A DNA stretch of 64,000 nt from Physcomitrium patens (GCF_000002425.4 NC_037271.1:3181404-3245403), one strand, 5' to 3'. Shown: positions 23,671-36,622, numbered from the stretch's first letter. Notes: a model not told the origin generated them from the letters alone. Made by a program: numbers and translations.

Positions 23671-25300
23671 TATTGTAACTCATTGGTGAGGCGACTGGTC
23701 TCCCCTGCTGCTGCAAGCAATTGCGAAGTCGAATGCGAAAACTCCCATCTACAAGCTCGCTTCCCTGTCCATCAAAGAAGACGAAACGTGGTTCCGTTCT
23801 TTTTCTCGATCGACGACGTCAACTTCTCAAACCCCACAACAACTTTCTCTATGTTGCAATCGCAGGGTTCACAACCCACAACTGGTATCCGCAAATGTAT
23901 ACCGCATTATCCCTTTCGATTAAGTGATTCACGGCTGTGAACTGCTGCTGTTGCATCAAAACCTCGACATACCAATCGGGTCTGGATTTAACTTCGGAAG
24001 ATCGATTTTCAATATCACTTGGATCTACAAAATAGGTAAAGCTTTCGTAAATGTAAACGGACGTTTCAAAGCATGTTTTGCAAGTTTTGCTTATAATGTT
24101 GACAATGTGAATTGGGAAAACTCTGCGTTGCAAAGTGGGGTATCCACGCGACGCAATTTTGCAAACTATTCCACATCCAGATGCAGGACAATGTACCATG
24201 GTTGGTTTCAAGCCCTGCACTCCTTTGGATTCCGAGAAATACGTGTCGTAGTTTAGCGCCACTCTTGTAAACTTTTAGCAAGTGGATACAGTTGTTGATT
24301 AATTTTCTTCAATTGCACTGTGAAACCTAGGATTCTACTGCTATCTATGCCCGCAGCAGGCTGATTGCCAGCGCTTCAGTCCTCTACTCAAGGTACCAAT
24401 GCCATTTTTGATCCTTGTCCTATAATATTGCAGATATTGCAGATATTGCAGAAGTTGTTCCTCTCCGGAGGTACCATCCCTAATCTTGCAAATTCGTTCT
24501 ACTTTCAAGGTCAGAGGAAGATTGGTAGTCATCGTTTTGCGTGGAGGAAAACCTCATTCTAATCCAAAGCAATCATACTTGGGTCTACTCTGGAGTTGCT
24601 CCGATGAAGACATTAGCAGCTGCAGGCAATGTTGCGATGCTCCACATTAAACCCTGAACCCTAAAGAGAATGCTTTTAGGGCTAACATCCTTCGACATTC
24701 CTCTATGTAGATGTCATGGATCGATTTCGAAACAGTTCCCGATATCACCAATCAGTTTGGGCTTTCTTGTGGAAAAACAGACCTAATTTCCCCTATTCCA
24801 CATGCAATCAAAATATTTTCAAGGTGCACAGAATGCGGAAAGTTGCCGAATTTTGTTCGAAGTCAGGTCTTCTCTCTTGTTACATTGTTGTTTTTATTGT
24901 TACAAAATGTTGGTACCTAGTTGGGTTGTTTTGTTGGTACGAAAGGGGACTCTGGAGTTTTGTATGAGTAGCAGCAGAGTAGTTGTGAAGCTGTTTTCTT
25001 GTGCAAACTTCGGAAGATATGATGCTTATCCAGTGATTTGTACAGTTCTGGGATGGGTACTGTACAAACTCAACCTGGATTCACAGTACATTTTTCATGG
25101 TTGTTGAATGCTGTGCTCCATTGAATCATTGAAGTGGTGGAAAAATGTTGTGCAAAAGCAACACAGAGTTGAGGCGGATTTGAAGTGGTGACGGTAGAGA
25201 ATTGTTCCATGGTGATAAATTAATAACCTTTGATTTTTAATAGTTAATTGATTGTCATTGACTTCTATTAATAGAGGCCGGGCATGGCCACATATTGCCA
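23671..25300. other. Spacer of moderate GC, no confident gene
   Basis: Several ORFs of 60-137 codons overlap on both strands (the longest is 23849-24262 on the minus strand). None matches a family I recognise, and none has convincing splice partners. It holds three tandem copies of ATATTGCAG at about 24427-24453. It may include the former promoter of the SRP14 copy. Confidence 0.4.
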
Positions 25301-25474
25301 TGGTAGAAGCGAGCAACCTTTCATTTCTATACCATCTTCAACTCACCACCTCAAACAATTAATAATCTTTCATAATTAATATTTTTTCATATAAAAAGAT
25401 AATAATTAGTGGAAGAACACTAACTATATTATAATAATAATAATAATAATAATAATAAAATTTTAAGAATATGT

Positions 25475-25511
<37 letters not shown>

Positions 25512-27820
25512 GAAAACCTTGTTTATTTGCATTTACTCCTGATTTTGTTTAAAGTAAATCTAATTATAGAAGTCACAATAATTTATTATCCTTATTGTTG
25601 TGGTTCTTTTAATTCAGTGGTGTTGTATTTTCAGTGATTTAAGTAAAAATCAGAAGAATTTCACATGTTTGGAAAAAGCATAAAATTTGGATTGTATTTA
25701 AACTAATTATAATATATGAAACATAATATTCTCATATTTATCAGGAAATCTTGAAATAAGAAAGTTTTTTAAATGCATTATTTACATGAGGGATATGGTA
25801 CCTAATAAAGTAATGTTATGTAAATTTCTTACAAGAAGAATAATAAATTATTGTGAATTATTGTGAATATTAATTCCTCACAATAATTATCATGAGAACA
25901 ATAATTTCTCGTTTTTATTCTTATTTTCTTAGAATAATATATTTTTCACTATAAAATAATGTTCTCAAAATATAAGAAACTTTAAAATGTGGTCTTTAAT
26001 GAATAATGTTGTGAAAATTCAGGCACTTTTGTTTTTGCACAACATCAATGTCATTTTCAAAAAATACTATTTTTAACAGTTCAATAATAATATCAAAACA
26101 TTGATCTTTAGAAAAAGATGTTTAAATTTTGTATATTTTGTATATTTTTTTAAACATATTTATCAAAAAAGACTCATCGTCATCTCTTTTTAATATTATA
26201 ATATTGGAAAAGTGGTCGTGCTTTTAATATGAGAGTTTAACAGAAAGATTTAAAATTGGTGACCTTAAAAAAAATATGTTAGAATGTTGGTTTGTTTCAA
26301 AAGAAATTAAAGATTTACTTTATATGCAACAATATTACATAACATCATGTTTAAACAACCATCTATGGATTTATCTTGTGTTGGTATCTATGTAAGTAAT
26401 TTTTTTGAAAACACCTTTGCTTTATTTTTGAACCATTTAAATCATCTTAACTTCCCTGTAAACATAACATATGATTTTTTTGGAAAATTATAAACATTTA
26501 AACTTGATCTTTTATAGTACAATTTCTTTTTTCTTTTTTCTTTTTTCTTTTTCTTTTCTTACAAAACTTTATTTATGATACTTGAAATTTCTGAACTTTA
26601 GACAACTTAACACAAAAAATATTAACTTAAAAACGAAAAAAGAAAAGACGAAATTGTTTTAAGTTTAAAATTGCTAAAGTTTATTTTTAAAACATTATAT
26701 GAAATTGTTTCGGTTTCAGTTTTCATAGGTAAAACATATTTTCCTGAAACAAAATCCCATTCCTTAAGATGTTAAAAACGTTTGACATTAAGTTAAAAAA
26801 ATAAATAATAAAAAAGTAGTTGCCTATTTATGTTTTAAATATTACTAAATACTATTATTTCAAACTCATGTAAAACTTAATGCAAAAATGTCTTATTTAA
26901 TGTGGTTTTAAAAGTGTCCCAAGTAATTATTTTGTTGTGATTTACTTGTCACATAAATATTGATTAAATATTTCCTTGTTCTATTGTAATTAATTTATTA
27001 AAACATTGGGAATCTCTTGAGGAATTATACAACTTTGCTCTTTCAAGTTATCACCACTTTTGGTGACCCTTAGCTTTTCACCTATGCATTGAAAAGAAAA
27101 TTTTAATTAATATAGAAATTATACTACAATACAAAAAAAAAAAAAAAAAAAAAAAACAAACAAACAAACAAAAAATAATAATAATAATAAATATAATATA
27201 ATAATCATGTGGATATTTTTGACCAGAATGTTCCAAGTTCCAATCATTATTTTTGAACACCTCATTTATTCTAACTTTAGGATGTTGTTGACACTTTTTG
27301 AAGGAAGGTGTCAAAAAGACATTTTGGATTTTTCATTCTTTAAATATTTAGTGCATTGAACATATTCATTGCAGTGTCTTCCAGTAGTCTCACCTTACAT
27401 AAAAACAGAACAAACATTATTAATCTTTGTTGTATGAAATACACAATCTTATATTTTGAATATACACTTACATTTCAACATGTAAAATTAATTCATTTTT
27501 TTATTTACAATGAATAAATAAATCATGATTAAGTATTATCACAACATTTGTCTATTTTTTTAGCCATGAAATTTTACAATTTCGTGGGCACAATCCCTCC
27601 CCAACTCATCTTACAAAGATCCCTTAGTACCCACTTTTACACTCTAAAACTAACATGGTACATTCGATGAATACCATGCCTTATTAAAATGAAATCAAGT
27701 TAATTATGAGATTAAGCATGCAACTACACAACTATCAAGTAATAGTGTAATATGCCAAATGTAAATTGTATACTGACTTAAAATCCAGCAACACAAAGTG
27801 CACATTAAACTTTAATTAAT
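25300..27820. other. Very AT-rich spacer with simple repeats
   Basis: Includes (TAA)n at 25430-25458, poly-A at 25483-25507, a TTTTTTC-type pyrimidine run near 26525-26560, and poly-A followed by (CAAA)n and (ATA)n at 27132-27190. No coding region was seen. Confidence 0.7.
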
Positions 27821-27854
27821 GGTTAAGAAATGTAGCCTAGACTCATGGAGACGC

Positions 27855-27989
27855 GTTCACACCCGGAACTAACCCAAATGCGTTCACACGAGGGGCTCAC
27901 CCAAAACCGTTCACATGACAAATTCAACCTAATGTGTTCACACTGTGGCCTCATCAAGATTTGTTCACACCTAATGCTTGATAGTTGTG
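27855..27989. repeat. Five-copy 27-bp tandem repeat
   Basis: The core GTTCAC recurs at 27855, 27882, 27909, 27936 and 27963, spaced exactly 27 bp. The best unit is GCGTTCACACnnGGnnTnACCCAAA. On the minus strand each unit is nine codons beginning CER or CEH/CEQ (for example CERIWVSSG, CERFWVSPS) within a 70-codon frame (27823-28035). No protein family is recognised. Confidence 0.85.
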
Positions 27990-29553
27990 TTTTTCGAGTC
28001 CTAATGCTGCATATAATGCAACATTCATGGCTCACATTGCAACATTGTTAACATTGTCTTGTGCAGCATGCAACCTCTTCTACGGCAATCCCGTTTGATT
28101 CCTTCTTGCAGTTAGTTTGCACTTCTATTCTTCGTCGTCGAAAGCATATTCCTCATGTTGTCTTCTCCTCTTCGTGGTTGTATTTTCTGGTTGTAGCCTT
28201 GTTGATCTTCGTGGTTATGTTAGTCACATATGGTAGTCGCCTGTGGTGGTGGTGTTCTTTCTCGCTGTCTTTTCGGTTGTGCTCGCCATGCCAGTCTCCT
28301 TGTATTGCGCTACTCCTCTTGGTTGTGGTGGTAATATTGCTAATGATCTTCGTGGTCGTGTTCGACACATTGACCTTCTTGTACAAGGTCTTGTTGCTCA
28401 TGTTGGCGGCACAAGTCTTCTTGCTTGTATTCAAAACTGTATTCTTCTTGTTTATGTAAGAAGGACTAGATTTCTTGATTGTGGCTGTATTCTTGTATGT
28501 GGCCTTTTTTCTTGTGTTGGCCGAGCTTGTCTACTTGCTTTTAATCTTCTTGCTCAGATTTGCTCGTCATCGTTTTTATTGAATTTGTTGTGCGTTGTAC
28601 TTGCTTGTTGTTGTCGTCTCTGTATGTTGCATTTACTATAATGTTAAATACCTTTCTAGTGTTCTTTTAATTAATTTCTATCTTCTACTGTTCATTTGAT
28701 TCTTCTACGAGATCTATACTGATATATATATATATATATATATATATAAACACATCTGGTTTTAAATCTTCATATGTATATAATAAAGAACATGCACTTA
28801 GAATATGAAAGCGGCCTCTACTGGCAAAAATTACAACGCTGGTGTAATTATTTCGTAAGATTATCATTTAAAATTGTTATTAATTTTACATGTGGTACTT
28901 GAAAATCTTTTCTACCAATCCTCTTAAGATCATTTTTTTACATGTAGTGGCTGAAATTGGTGAAATATTTTTGTATGCTGAAACTAATTTATAACAATTT
29001 TGGATAAACTTTGCATCTTAGAAGGTTATTTATTAGATAAAATAGATTATATTACTCTATTTTTTTTTAAAATGTACTAAAGCTACAATTCATTAGTATA
29101 TTAACTTAGAGCAAATTTATATTTATCTTCATGCATTTATTTCTTTAAAAAAAGACTTAGCATTGAATATTGACTTTAAAATGAATTTAATTCAATGCCA
29201 ATAGCATGGATTTTTGCTAGTTATATATAAAAGTGAACAATAAGAAATGGAACCAGTATAGACTTTACATCAAGTAATGAACAAATGATATTTCTAATTC
29301 TGATTCAAAAAAAATAATTTCAAAGATTTATTAAAAAAATATAAAATTCATGTTATATCATGACATTTTATGTACCAACCAACTACTGCTTAGTACATAT
29401 ATATATATATATATATATATATTATTTTTTGGGAGATTAATTGTTAGGGGGGCAAATATATATAGATAGATACTCATACACAATTGTTCTATTTCATCTT
29501 GTATCCAATGAATTCTTTTGATAGGATTTCTTTTATCAAAATATTACTAATAA

Positions 29554-29588
<35 letters not shown>

Positions 29589-29640
29589 CTTTAGAATAAA
29601 TGTATATACATACACACAATACTTTAGAAGAGCTTCATGT
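27990..29640. other. Low-complexity and AT-rich spacer
   Basis: 28060-28640 is TTG/CTT-rich low-complexity DNA that leaves long open frames of hydrophobic residues on the plus strand (132 codons at 28061 and at 28243). These look compositional rather than genic. (TA)n runs lie at 28722-28748, 29397-29420 and 29557-29583. Confidence 0.5.
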
Positions 29641-30286
29641 TGAGAATTTATCACCGCGAGATTCAAATGGAATAGGAATCCACGGGTGCAGGATGAGACT
29701 GCACAGCCACCGGTGCCCGCGGAGAAAGAGCCATCCTCCACCGTGGTGATGGGCATCGACCCGGAGCCACGAAGAAAGTCAGCCAGGAAGAACAGGGGAA
29801 GATGAAGAAAGGAGAATCGGAAGAGGAAGGAGATTCGAAAGAAGCAGAAGAAGAATGCGCAATGGCACGAGAAGAAGAAGAAGAAGAAGAAGAAGCAGAA
29901 GCAGCAGCTGCAAGATTGCGCCCTTGATGCTGAAGGAGTTCAGAATCAGGCCCCCACACCTACCACCCCAACCCCAATCTGCCTCCATCATCACGCGCCG
30001 CCTACGAATGCCGCACACGCTTGCTGCTGCTGCTCGTGCACCATGCTTGCTGCGAGCGGCAATCTGTTCTAGGGTCGTGGCGTATCCAGTGCAGCAGCAG
30101 GCAGTTGGCGTGCGTGTAGTCATGTATGCCAGCTTCTGAGCCGGAGCAGGAAGGGTTTGGAGGCATAATTTGAGGGGTTGCGAAGCGTGTTGCATTTTGA
30201 GATATTGTGAGGAATTTGGGTGGAGAGGAGGGGTTGCTGAGATAGATTAGTTGTGGGTTTCCCTCCTCGGCCCTGAGTTTGCATCC
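29640..30286 (+). promoter_or_regulatory. GC-richer upstream region or leader of the GUCD1-like gene
   Basis: A composition switch at about 29650 marks the start of the gene island. It holds a GAA/GAAGAA microsatellite at about 29845-29900 and CAG/TGC-rich stretches. No continuous coding frame leads into exon 1, so I treat it as promoter and 5' UTR. Confidence 0.4.
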
Positions 30287-32454
30287 ATGGAGATCGCCGT
30301 GGCGGGGCGGGCTACCCGAGTTAGGCCGCCTCGCCCAGCGCCTGAAACCAACGGGCTTTCTAGCAGCAGCCAAAGTGTGAGCCATAGTGGAAGTAGTGGG
30401 TGGGTTGCGGCGTCGCTTATTGAATCTAACGTGTGGAGTACGCCGCCGACGCCATTGATGGACCTCAGTACGCCTGTTCCTCGCACCCGCTCCATTCAGG
30501 TTAGGGTCTATGTTGGTGTTGGTTTTGCAAAATACTGGGCTCATATATATATATATATATATATGATCATATATATATATATATAAGGGATCATAAGAAG
30601 AAGTTGTGTAGGGATTGTACGTGAAAGTGCAAGAGATGCGTACTGAGAGGTGGTATCCACAGGTTCCACATGTGCGGCAGCTTTGCAACTGGGACTGCGG
30701 GTTGGCATGTGTCTTGATGGTGTTGAAATTCTTGGGTATTCAGGGCTGTGATCTCAAATATTTGAGCCAACTGTGTCAAACCACGAGGTATGGCTCTTGA
30801 ATCTCGAGAACTAATCATTATAATGGACAAGGCATCAGTACAAAGAACTTAAGTCTTGGAGAGATGCGAATAAAATGTTTTTTTTTTTTTTTTTTTTTTT
30901 TTTTTTGGAGGCGCAATAACCCTTGCATTCTTGTATGTTTACAGCACAAATTGTTTGGACACGTCAGAATTAGATTGACGACTGAGAGTGACAATCGCAT
31001 TGATACTTGCTTCCTCGATTGTTTTTTTATTTTTTTATTCTTTTTATTATTTATTATTATTATTATTTTGCCTAATGGGATGTGCAATGGCTCTGCTGGA
31101 TTCTCCTCAGAAACTCGTGTGTATGTTAGTGGGTAGAAGCTGTTTAATATTCATTTCTGCTATGGTACAGCATATGGACAGTGGACCTAGCTCACTTGTT
31201 GCGGCATTTTAAGGTTGATGTGGCGTTTCTAACTGTCACAATCGGAGCCAATCCTAGTTTTGCAGTTGAAACCTTTTACCAAGTAATTTGCCTTACTTTT
31301 TTGACATCTCAAAGCACTTCCATAAGGATGCGATGCAAATTCTATTCGCTGTATTTATGTGGGAGGTTAGTATTGTGCTCAAATGAGAGCACTTGTACAT
31401 TAACTGATTTTGTTTGTGGGCAGTGTGATGTGGTTTTGACATGATAGTGGATGTATCGTGCATCCGTGGATGCAGGGAAATATGGAAGAAGATGGTGAGC
31501 GCGTCAATATGCTTTTTGCGAAGGCTCCCCAAGTTGGCATCCGAGTGCAGGTACACAAATTTGTTGATTCTCCTGCATGGCACGTAATGGATGTGTGCAA
31601 ATTTTTTTGTGCGTCTTCACATTCTGATTTACTACGTTCTCTCTTTGGTGCAGTGGAGATCAATAACCGGTGAAGAACTTTCACTGATGATTTTGTCCGG
31701 TGGATTTTTGGCCATTGCTTTAGTTGACAAGCGCAAGCTTAGGTACTTGTCATGGTCGACTTTCCTTATTTGGATTTAAAATTGCTTTAAATAGTATGAT
31801 AAGAAGCATGTTACGGGCAGTTGAGTTTTTGTAGAAACTATAGCGGTGTTTGATGCACAAGATTGTTGAAGGAATGCGAGGTGATGTACCCATAAATACA
31901 ACTTGAGTTTATGTGGTTGATTTGGTTCGTGTTTATGCAGTCACCCATGGTTGGACGAGCTTTGCCTTGCTGACTGCTGTGGTCTCAACACAGGATACAC
32001 CGGTGAGATACTCTTAAGGTATCTTGCGATGCTTTGGTTTATCTCGTAACATCTAGTGGTATCTCACAACAAAACGATTTTTAATGTCAACGTTGATGCT
32101 GTAGGTCATTACGTTGTGATATGTGGATATGACATGGATGCGGATGAGTTTGAAATACGAGATCCAGCAAGCGGCAGGTAATTTCCACCCCTTCTCCAGA
32201 CATTCCATCCTTGATCTTTTCCCGACAACAACGTAGTCAAGCTTTTGATTTGTTTCTGATCGAATTTTCTTTTCTGTACAGCACGAGTGAGCGAATTTCA
32301 TTGGATGCACTAGATGAAGCTCGCAAAGCCTTTGGCACAGACGAAGATATTCTTTTGGTATATGCATCTATTCTTCTGTCACCTCTTATTTGGTAACGCA
32401 AACAAGGAAATGTGTTATTTGTCGCTCCACCAGCTTGGATAAGACCACGAAAAT

Positions 32455-32490
<36 letters not shown>

Positions 32491-32625
32491 AAAGGGGTAC
32501 AAAATCACATCCTGATTATATAGTGTGTATTTTCTCCTATGCAGATATCACTCAACAAGCCTGAGCGAGATTCTCATGCAGCAGCAGGGAAGCTTTCCGT
32601 GAATTGTTCCGAGAAAATCTTGTAG
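30287..32625 (+). CDS. GUCD1: GUCD1 / plant guanylyl cyclase 1-like protein
   Basis: A member of the guanylylate cyclase domain-containing protein 1 family, whose plant member was reported as a soluble guanylyl cyclase. The fold resembles C39-type cysteine peptidases, so biochemical function is uncertain. Nine GT-AG exons: 30287-30499, 30612-30787, 31171-31282, 31476-31550, 31654-31742, 31941-32002, 32105-32177, 32282-32357 and 32545-32625, giving 318 aa in frame. Landmarks are a Ser-rich N-terminus (exon 1), 'VPHVRQLCNWDCGLACVLMVL' (exon 2, with the conserved WDCGLAC), 'IWTVDLAHLLRHF' (exon 3) and 'LADCCGLNTGYTGHYVVICGYD' (exons 6-7, with the conserved GHYVV-CGYD). 'FEIRDPASG' (exon 7) and 'LDEARKAFGTDEDIL' (exon 8) follow. 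Exon 1 is less conserved, so the start is the least certain part. Intron 1 contains an AT palindrome, and introns 2 and 8 contain T runs. Confidence 0.92.
30541..30585. repeat. (AT)n palindrome in GUCD1 intron 1
   Basis: Two (TA)n arms of about 20 bp flank a central TGATCA, forming a near-perfect inverted repeat between exons 1 and 2. Confidence 0.8.
32458..32489. repeat. Poly-T run in GUCD1 intron 8
   Basis: About 30 consecutive T. A similar run lies in intron 2 at about 30877-30906. Confidence 0.85.
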
Positions 32626-32906
32626 CATTCGTAAAAATCTGGATCTGCAATGTAGAAAGTCTAATAACTCCCAATTCCCTCAATAGAGCTGTATTTCATC
32701 CATGTATTTTATTTTTCCTCAAAATAGAGTACGTTTTGAAAGGTCTTTGGTTGTTGGTAATGTACGATTAAACTTAAACCGTAACACAAATGGGCAATTA
32801 AAACGAAAGACAACGATTTAGCCGTCACAAAAAAAATATCGCAATCTGGAACTACCAGATATGTCTCTATTCAAAAACTAAAGTAGATACTACCTGAACA
32901 TGGGTT

Positions 32907-32979
32907 GCTCCCGTGGCCTAATGGATAAGGCATCTGACTTCTAATCAGGGGATTGTGGGTTCGAGTCCCACCGGGAGTG
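32907..32979 (+). tRNA. trnR-UCU: tRNA-Arg (anticodon UCU)
   Basis: A full cloverleaf can be drawn. The acceptor stem is GCTCCCG with CGGGAGT (G1 pairs with U72), with discriminator G at 32979. The D-arm region reads GGCCTAATGGATAAGG, the anticodon stem is TCTGA/TCAGG around loop CTTCTAA with anticodon TCT, and the T arm is GTGGG-TTCGAGT-CCCAC. No intron is present. It is followed at once by T4 and T6 runs, suitable RNA polymerase III terminators. It reads AGA codons. Confidence 0.95.
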
Positions 32980-32981
32980 CG

Positions 32982-32992
32982 TTTTGTTTTTT
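32982..32992 (+). terminator. RNA polymerase III T-run terminator of tRNA-Arg
   Basis: TTTTGTTTTTT starts three bases after the tRNA 3' end. Confidence 0.75.
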
Positions 32993-35082
32993 AACTCCCA
33001 CAGGATTGTCCGATGAGGTTTGGTTTCTTCGGCTTGGTCATGTTGGAAAGCTTTGCTCCGTTAACGTTAGTCGTTGTGTTTCGTTTCATTTATTGTATTT
33101 AATGTCATGGTTTCTAATTCAAACCAAAATTACAGTGATTCAGATAGGTCATCCAAAAAATTACTACGATTGGCTTTCTGTAACAATTATCATTTAAATG
33201 ATTTGTTAAAAAAACAATTAAAAATATATTGATTGTATTTTAAACATTCTATAGAAATCATGCAATAAAATAGATAAACTAAGTAATGATCTAATTTTTC
33301 ATTTTTGCACACATTTGTGTTTTTGGGCAGAATGAGAAAACAAGAAGTTCATCAATTATATTTAGTACGATTGTATTGATTATTTCGGATAACCTCTAAT
33401 TCTTGTGGCTGCAATGCAATTTACAAAGTTACACTAACTTATTCCGCACACCACAAAAAAGAGTCTTTCTAAAACAAAACCCATAATCTTCTCATTGGAG
33501 GAATTATTTGAACACGACCATTCCTTAATCCAAAGGTGTAGGAAAAAATAGGAAAAAACAAAGAAAAAGAAAGGAGAAAAAAAAACCCCATTCTACTTCT
33601 CATCAAGAAGGGACTTCAATAAGGAAATACAGATAAGAATTTTCAAATACGTTACGACTACTATTACACAATACATACGATTATACTACCCGATACGCTA
33701 TACAAAAGCGATTGGTACGAGGCGTTGCCAAGCTGGCGAGCCATCAGTGGGGCTAGGCGCGGAGCTGGACAAGTTTAGAACCCTAGGTGGCAATCCTAGT
33801 CAGCAGAGTCACCCGGGGATGCCAAATCCGGCAGCGCAGATGATCGAGCGGCTTCAGCTCTCTCTACTCGCTCGCTAGTACTGTTGCTCGATCTCGCACA
33901 GCTCGCCACGGATGCGGAAACTCGGATCCAGGACAAGATGGGGACTCCCACAACAAGACGAAGCTGGAATTCCGCAACCGGGGATCGCAGCCTGGCACTG
34001 ATTCGGCACCCTGCGATGTTGCTGGCGTCATCTGTGGAGGCTTGCAATAGGGTAAACCTCAGCGCAGAGGGACGGAGAATCGTATAGTAGCTGCTGGAGG
34101 TGGTGGGAGTCCGACAATTCGCAGCAGAGCATGCACGAATGGCAGTGGTCTGTGGCAGTGATGGCGCCCTCCGTCTGACAAGCTGGTGGTGAGCGCACAT
34201 TGCACTATGGAAGCATTACGTTGGGTTGTTCCGCTGGTGTGGGTAACCTTGTACTAGGAGACTGGGATGGGCATATTGTGGGTTCCATCTGAGCGGGACT
34301 TGTGGTTTTTGATGCTGCTAGAGATTTGTTTGCACGCCAGCCGTAGGGTTTTTGTCGAGTGTGCAGTGGTGGGAGTTACCCCTTGGGGTAGAATTATTGC
34401 GGTAGCTTGCAACAACGGACGGTGAGTTGCTGGAGTTTAGTATCTCGTGGTAGTGATTAGTTGCAAATTGACAATGGGATTCTTTTGAGTGGACAGCAGA
34501 GCCTGATCATGGTTTCGGTTGGAGTGGGATGTTCAGCTTCAACGTTCAACTCGCACACTCTTCTGATCTGTCGTGGTTGTGTCCGAATTATGACCCTGTG
34601 CTTCTTGTTTCTGTCTGCTTCAGGGGTTTGAGAATCTGAAGTGGTAGTAGAGTTGGTGTGATCGTTTATCTATTATCAGCGGAAATGTGCCAGCAGGGAG
34701 CAACAGGAGGATGAAAGCAGTGACTGGTTGAATTGCACTTCTGCATGAAAATTGTCGCTCCATAATTTGGATACATTTTGAATTGGGTTTGACTTCTTGC
34801 TGAGAGGTTGCATACAGGTTTTGGGTTTAACACATTGGGAAGAAGGTACTAAGGATGCCGTCTACTTGCAAGACTTTGGCATTGCCATCTCACTTACAGT
34901 TGCTCGTAGAAATGCCACTACCATGAGAAATTACAGCTTTCACTTGAAAAAGGTACTGAGTAGAGGTTGTGAAGGACTTTCAACAGAGCTGCATTCCTAT
35001 GCATGCTTTTGTCATCAGCAAGCAATTTGAAGATCGGAGAAGGGTAGGGAAAAGGCTCCCTGTCTTTGAAACATCATTCACA
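32993..35082. other. Spacer and probable promoter/leader of the secreted LRR gene
   Basis: 32.99-33.7 kb is AT-rich spacer. 33.7-35.08 kb is GC-richer and probably contains the promoter and a long 5' UTR of the LRR gene. The 134-codon minus-strand frame at 33796-34200 has no recognised homology. Confidence 0.45.
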
Positions 35083-36622
35083 ATGGGTTCTGGAAGCCAA
35101 CAATCGGGAGTTAAGCATTCCAGGGGAGTGCGGGGTTTATTGTTAATGGTGATGGTGTTTGTCACCATCACCCAAAGCTTAATGCATGTTCAGGCTATTA
35201 CTCATCCTGGAGATATTGAAGTTCTGAAAGAGGTAAGATCCACTCCATGCGACATCCTGTGAAATTCATCCGATCATTCAAGCTGAAAGATTTGAAGTTT
35301 GTATCTTAGTTCCTTCTTGAGAGGACACGAACATTGAGAAGAGTGAAGTACCTGATGCTACAAGCGCAGTTTTGCATCTCCGCAGCATCCATCACTACGT
35401 GGATATAGTGCAATGTAAGACACATGAGTTATATGGATACTGAAACCGTGTTTGTTTTGATCAGGTGAAGATGGCGCTGAATGCATCCTCCATTATGAAC
35501 GCCTCATGCATGGGCTCATGGGACTTTGCTTTTGATCCCTGCGAAGCTCGGGCAAGTGCCCATTTTACCTGCGGGATAGATTGTAGCCTACCCGTGTCCG
35601 GCGTTTCTCGCATCATAGGGATTCGTCTCGAAACTGGCGCTGGGTACACGGGCCTCCTCTCACCTGCTGTGGGCAACCTCACTGCTCTTCAACGGCTCAT
35701 AGTCTCTGGAAACAACCTCCACGGTCCCATTCCCGACACTTTAGGCAATTGCATGGAGTTGTTTCAACTGGACCTTTCAAAGAACGCGTTCAGTGGGCAA
35801 TTGCCAGCATCTTTAGGCCTCCTTTCCACTCTCTCTTTCTTCTCGGTTGCCAATAACTACTTGGAAGGGCCCATCCCAGATTCTTTCAACCAGATGAAGA
35901 ATTTGACCTACATGTACTTGGACAACAATCGTCTGATGGGAAGCATCCCATCTCTTGCAGGGATGTCCACTCTCTCCTTCCTTGACGCAAGCAACAACAA
36001 CCTTACCGGCTCCTTGCCTTCCGTTCCCCCTCAACTCTCTTTGCTCTCATTGCGCAAAAATCAATTGACTGGCCCCCTTCCCCTAAGCTTGAAGAATTTA
36101 ACCTTTCTTCAGGTCCTAGATGTGCGGGAGAATAAGCTCAACGGTTCTGTATTCTCGTTCCTCTTCAGCATGCCGAATTTGCAACAGATGAACTTATCTT
36201 ACAACCAGTTCACGGATGTGGAGCCTTACAATATGTCGACGGGGGAGAAAAGTGAGCTTTTGTCCATGGATTTGAGCTTCAACGAGATTGGGGGAACGTT
36301 ACCCGAGTTTCTAGCGGAGATGCAGAAGCTCATGGTTCTTGCTCTGCGGTCAAACCTGTTCACGGGGTCCATTCCTTACTCCTATGCGCTCAAAGTGGCG
36401 GACCCACCCAATGGAACGGTTCGATTGGGGCAGCTGTACATGGACGACAATTATCTGACTGGGAGTATTCCGTCTCCTCTTCTGAATCTGACCTTACCTG
36501 ATTTCCGTGCTAATTTTGTGAGGAACTGCCTAGAAAGTTGCCCGGACACTCTCTCTTTCTGCCAAGGGGCCACTCAAAAGACTCCAGCGGAATGTAATGT
36601 ACCGATTGTGTTGCCAGGCTGA
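35083..36622 (+). CDS. Secreted leucine-rich-repeat protein (plant At4g03010-type family)
   Basis: An apoplastic or membrane-associated LRR protein without a kinase; the molecular role is unknown. Two exons, 35083-35232 and 35465-36622 (GT-AG intron, frame kept), give 435 aa. Residues 1-38 form a signal peptide (basic start, then LLLMVMVFVTI, ending about HVQA). An N-terminal cap with 'SWDFAFDPCE' and 'HFTCGIDC' is followed by about nine extracellular-type LRRs (for example 'LTALQRLIVSGNNLHGPIPD', 'NLTYMYLDNNRLMGSIP', 'QLYMDDNYLTGSIPSPL'). A Cys-containing C-terminal cap reads 'NCLESCPDTLSFCQGATQKT...AEC', which parallels the NCMxPxQTPCPLKAGxQKTRPxxQC ending of the Arabidopsis family. Many NxS/T sites fit secretion. 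No transmembrane or kinase segment follows, so it is complete. An in-frame ATG at 34999 would add 28 residues before the signal peptide, which is less likely. Confidence 0.88.

Noticed and set aside
23849..24262. 137-codon minus-strand frame that could be a gene upstream of SRP14
   Set aside because: No family is recognised, there are overlapping open frames on the other strand, and no in-frame link to the SRP14 exons.
27855..27989. CRISPR-like array
   Set aside because: The units are contiguous 27-bp degenerate repeats without separate unique spacers, in a plant nuclear context.
28061..28641. Two 132-codon hydrophobic open frames that could be membrane proteins
   Set aside because: The TTG/CTT/GTG-rich low-complexity DNA gives Leu/Val/Phe in any frame; no motif or start context supports a gene.
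29779..30195. 138-codon minus-strand frame upstream of GUCD1, with a leucine run
   Set aside because: The leucine run is the complement of a GAA/CAG microsatellite; the frame is a by-product of repeat composition.
33796..34200. 134-codon minus-strand frame
   Set aside because: Antisense to the probable LRR-gene leader, with Ser/Arg/Ala composition and no motif.
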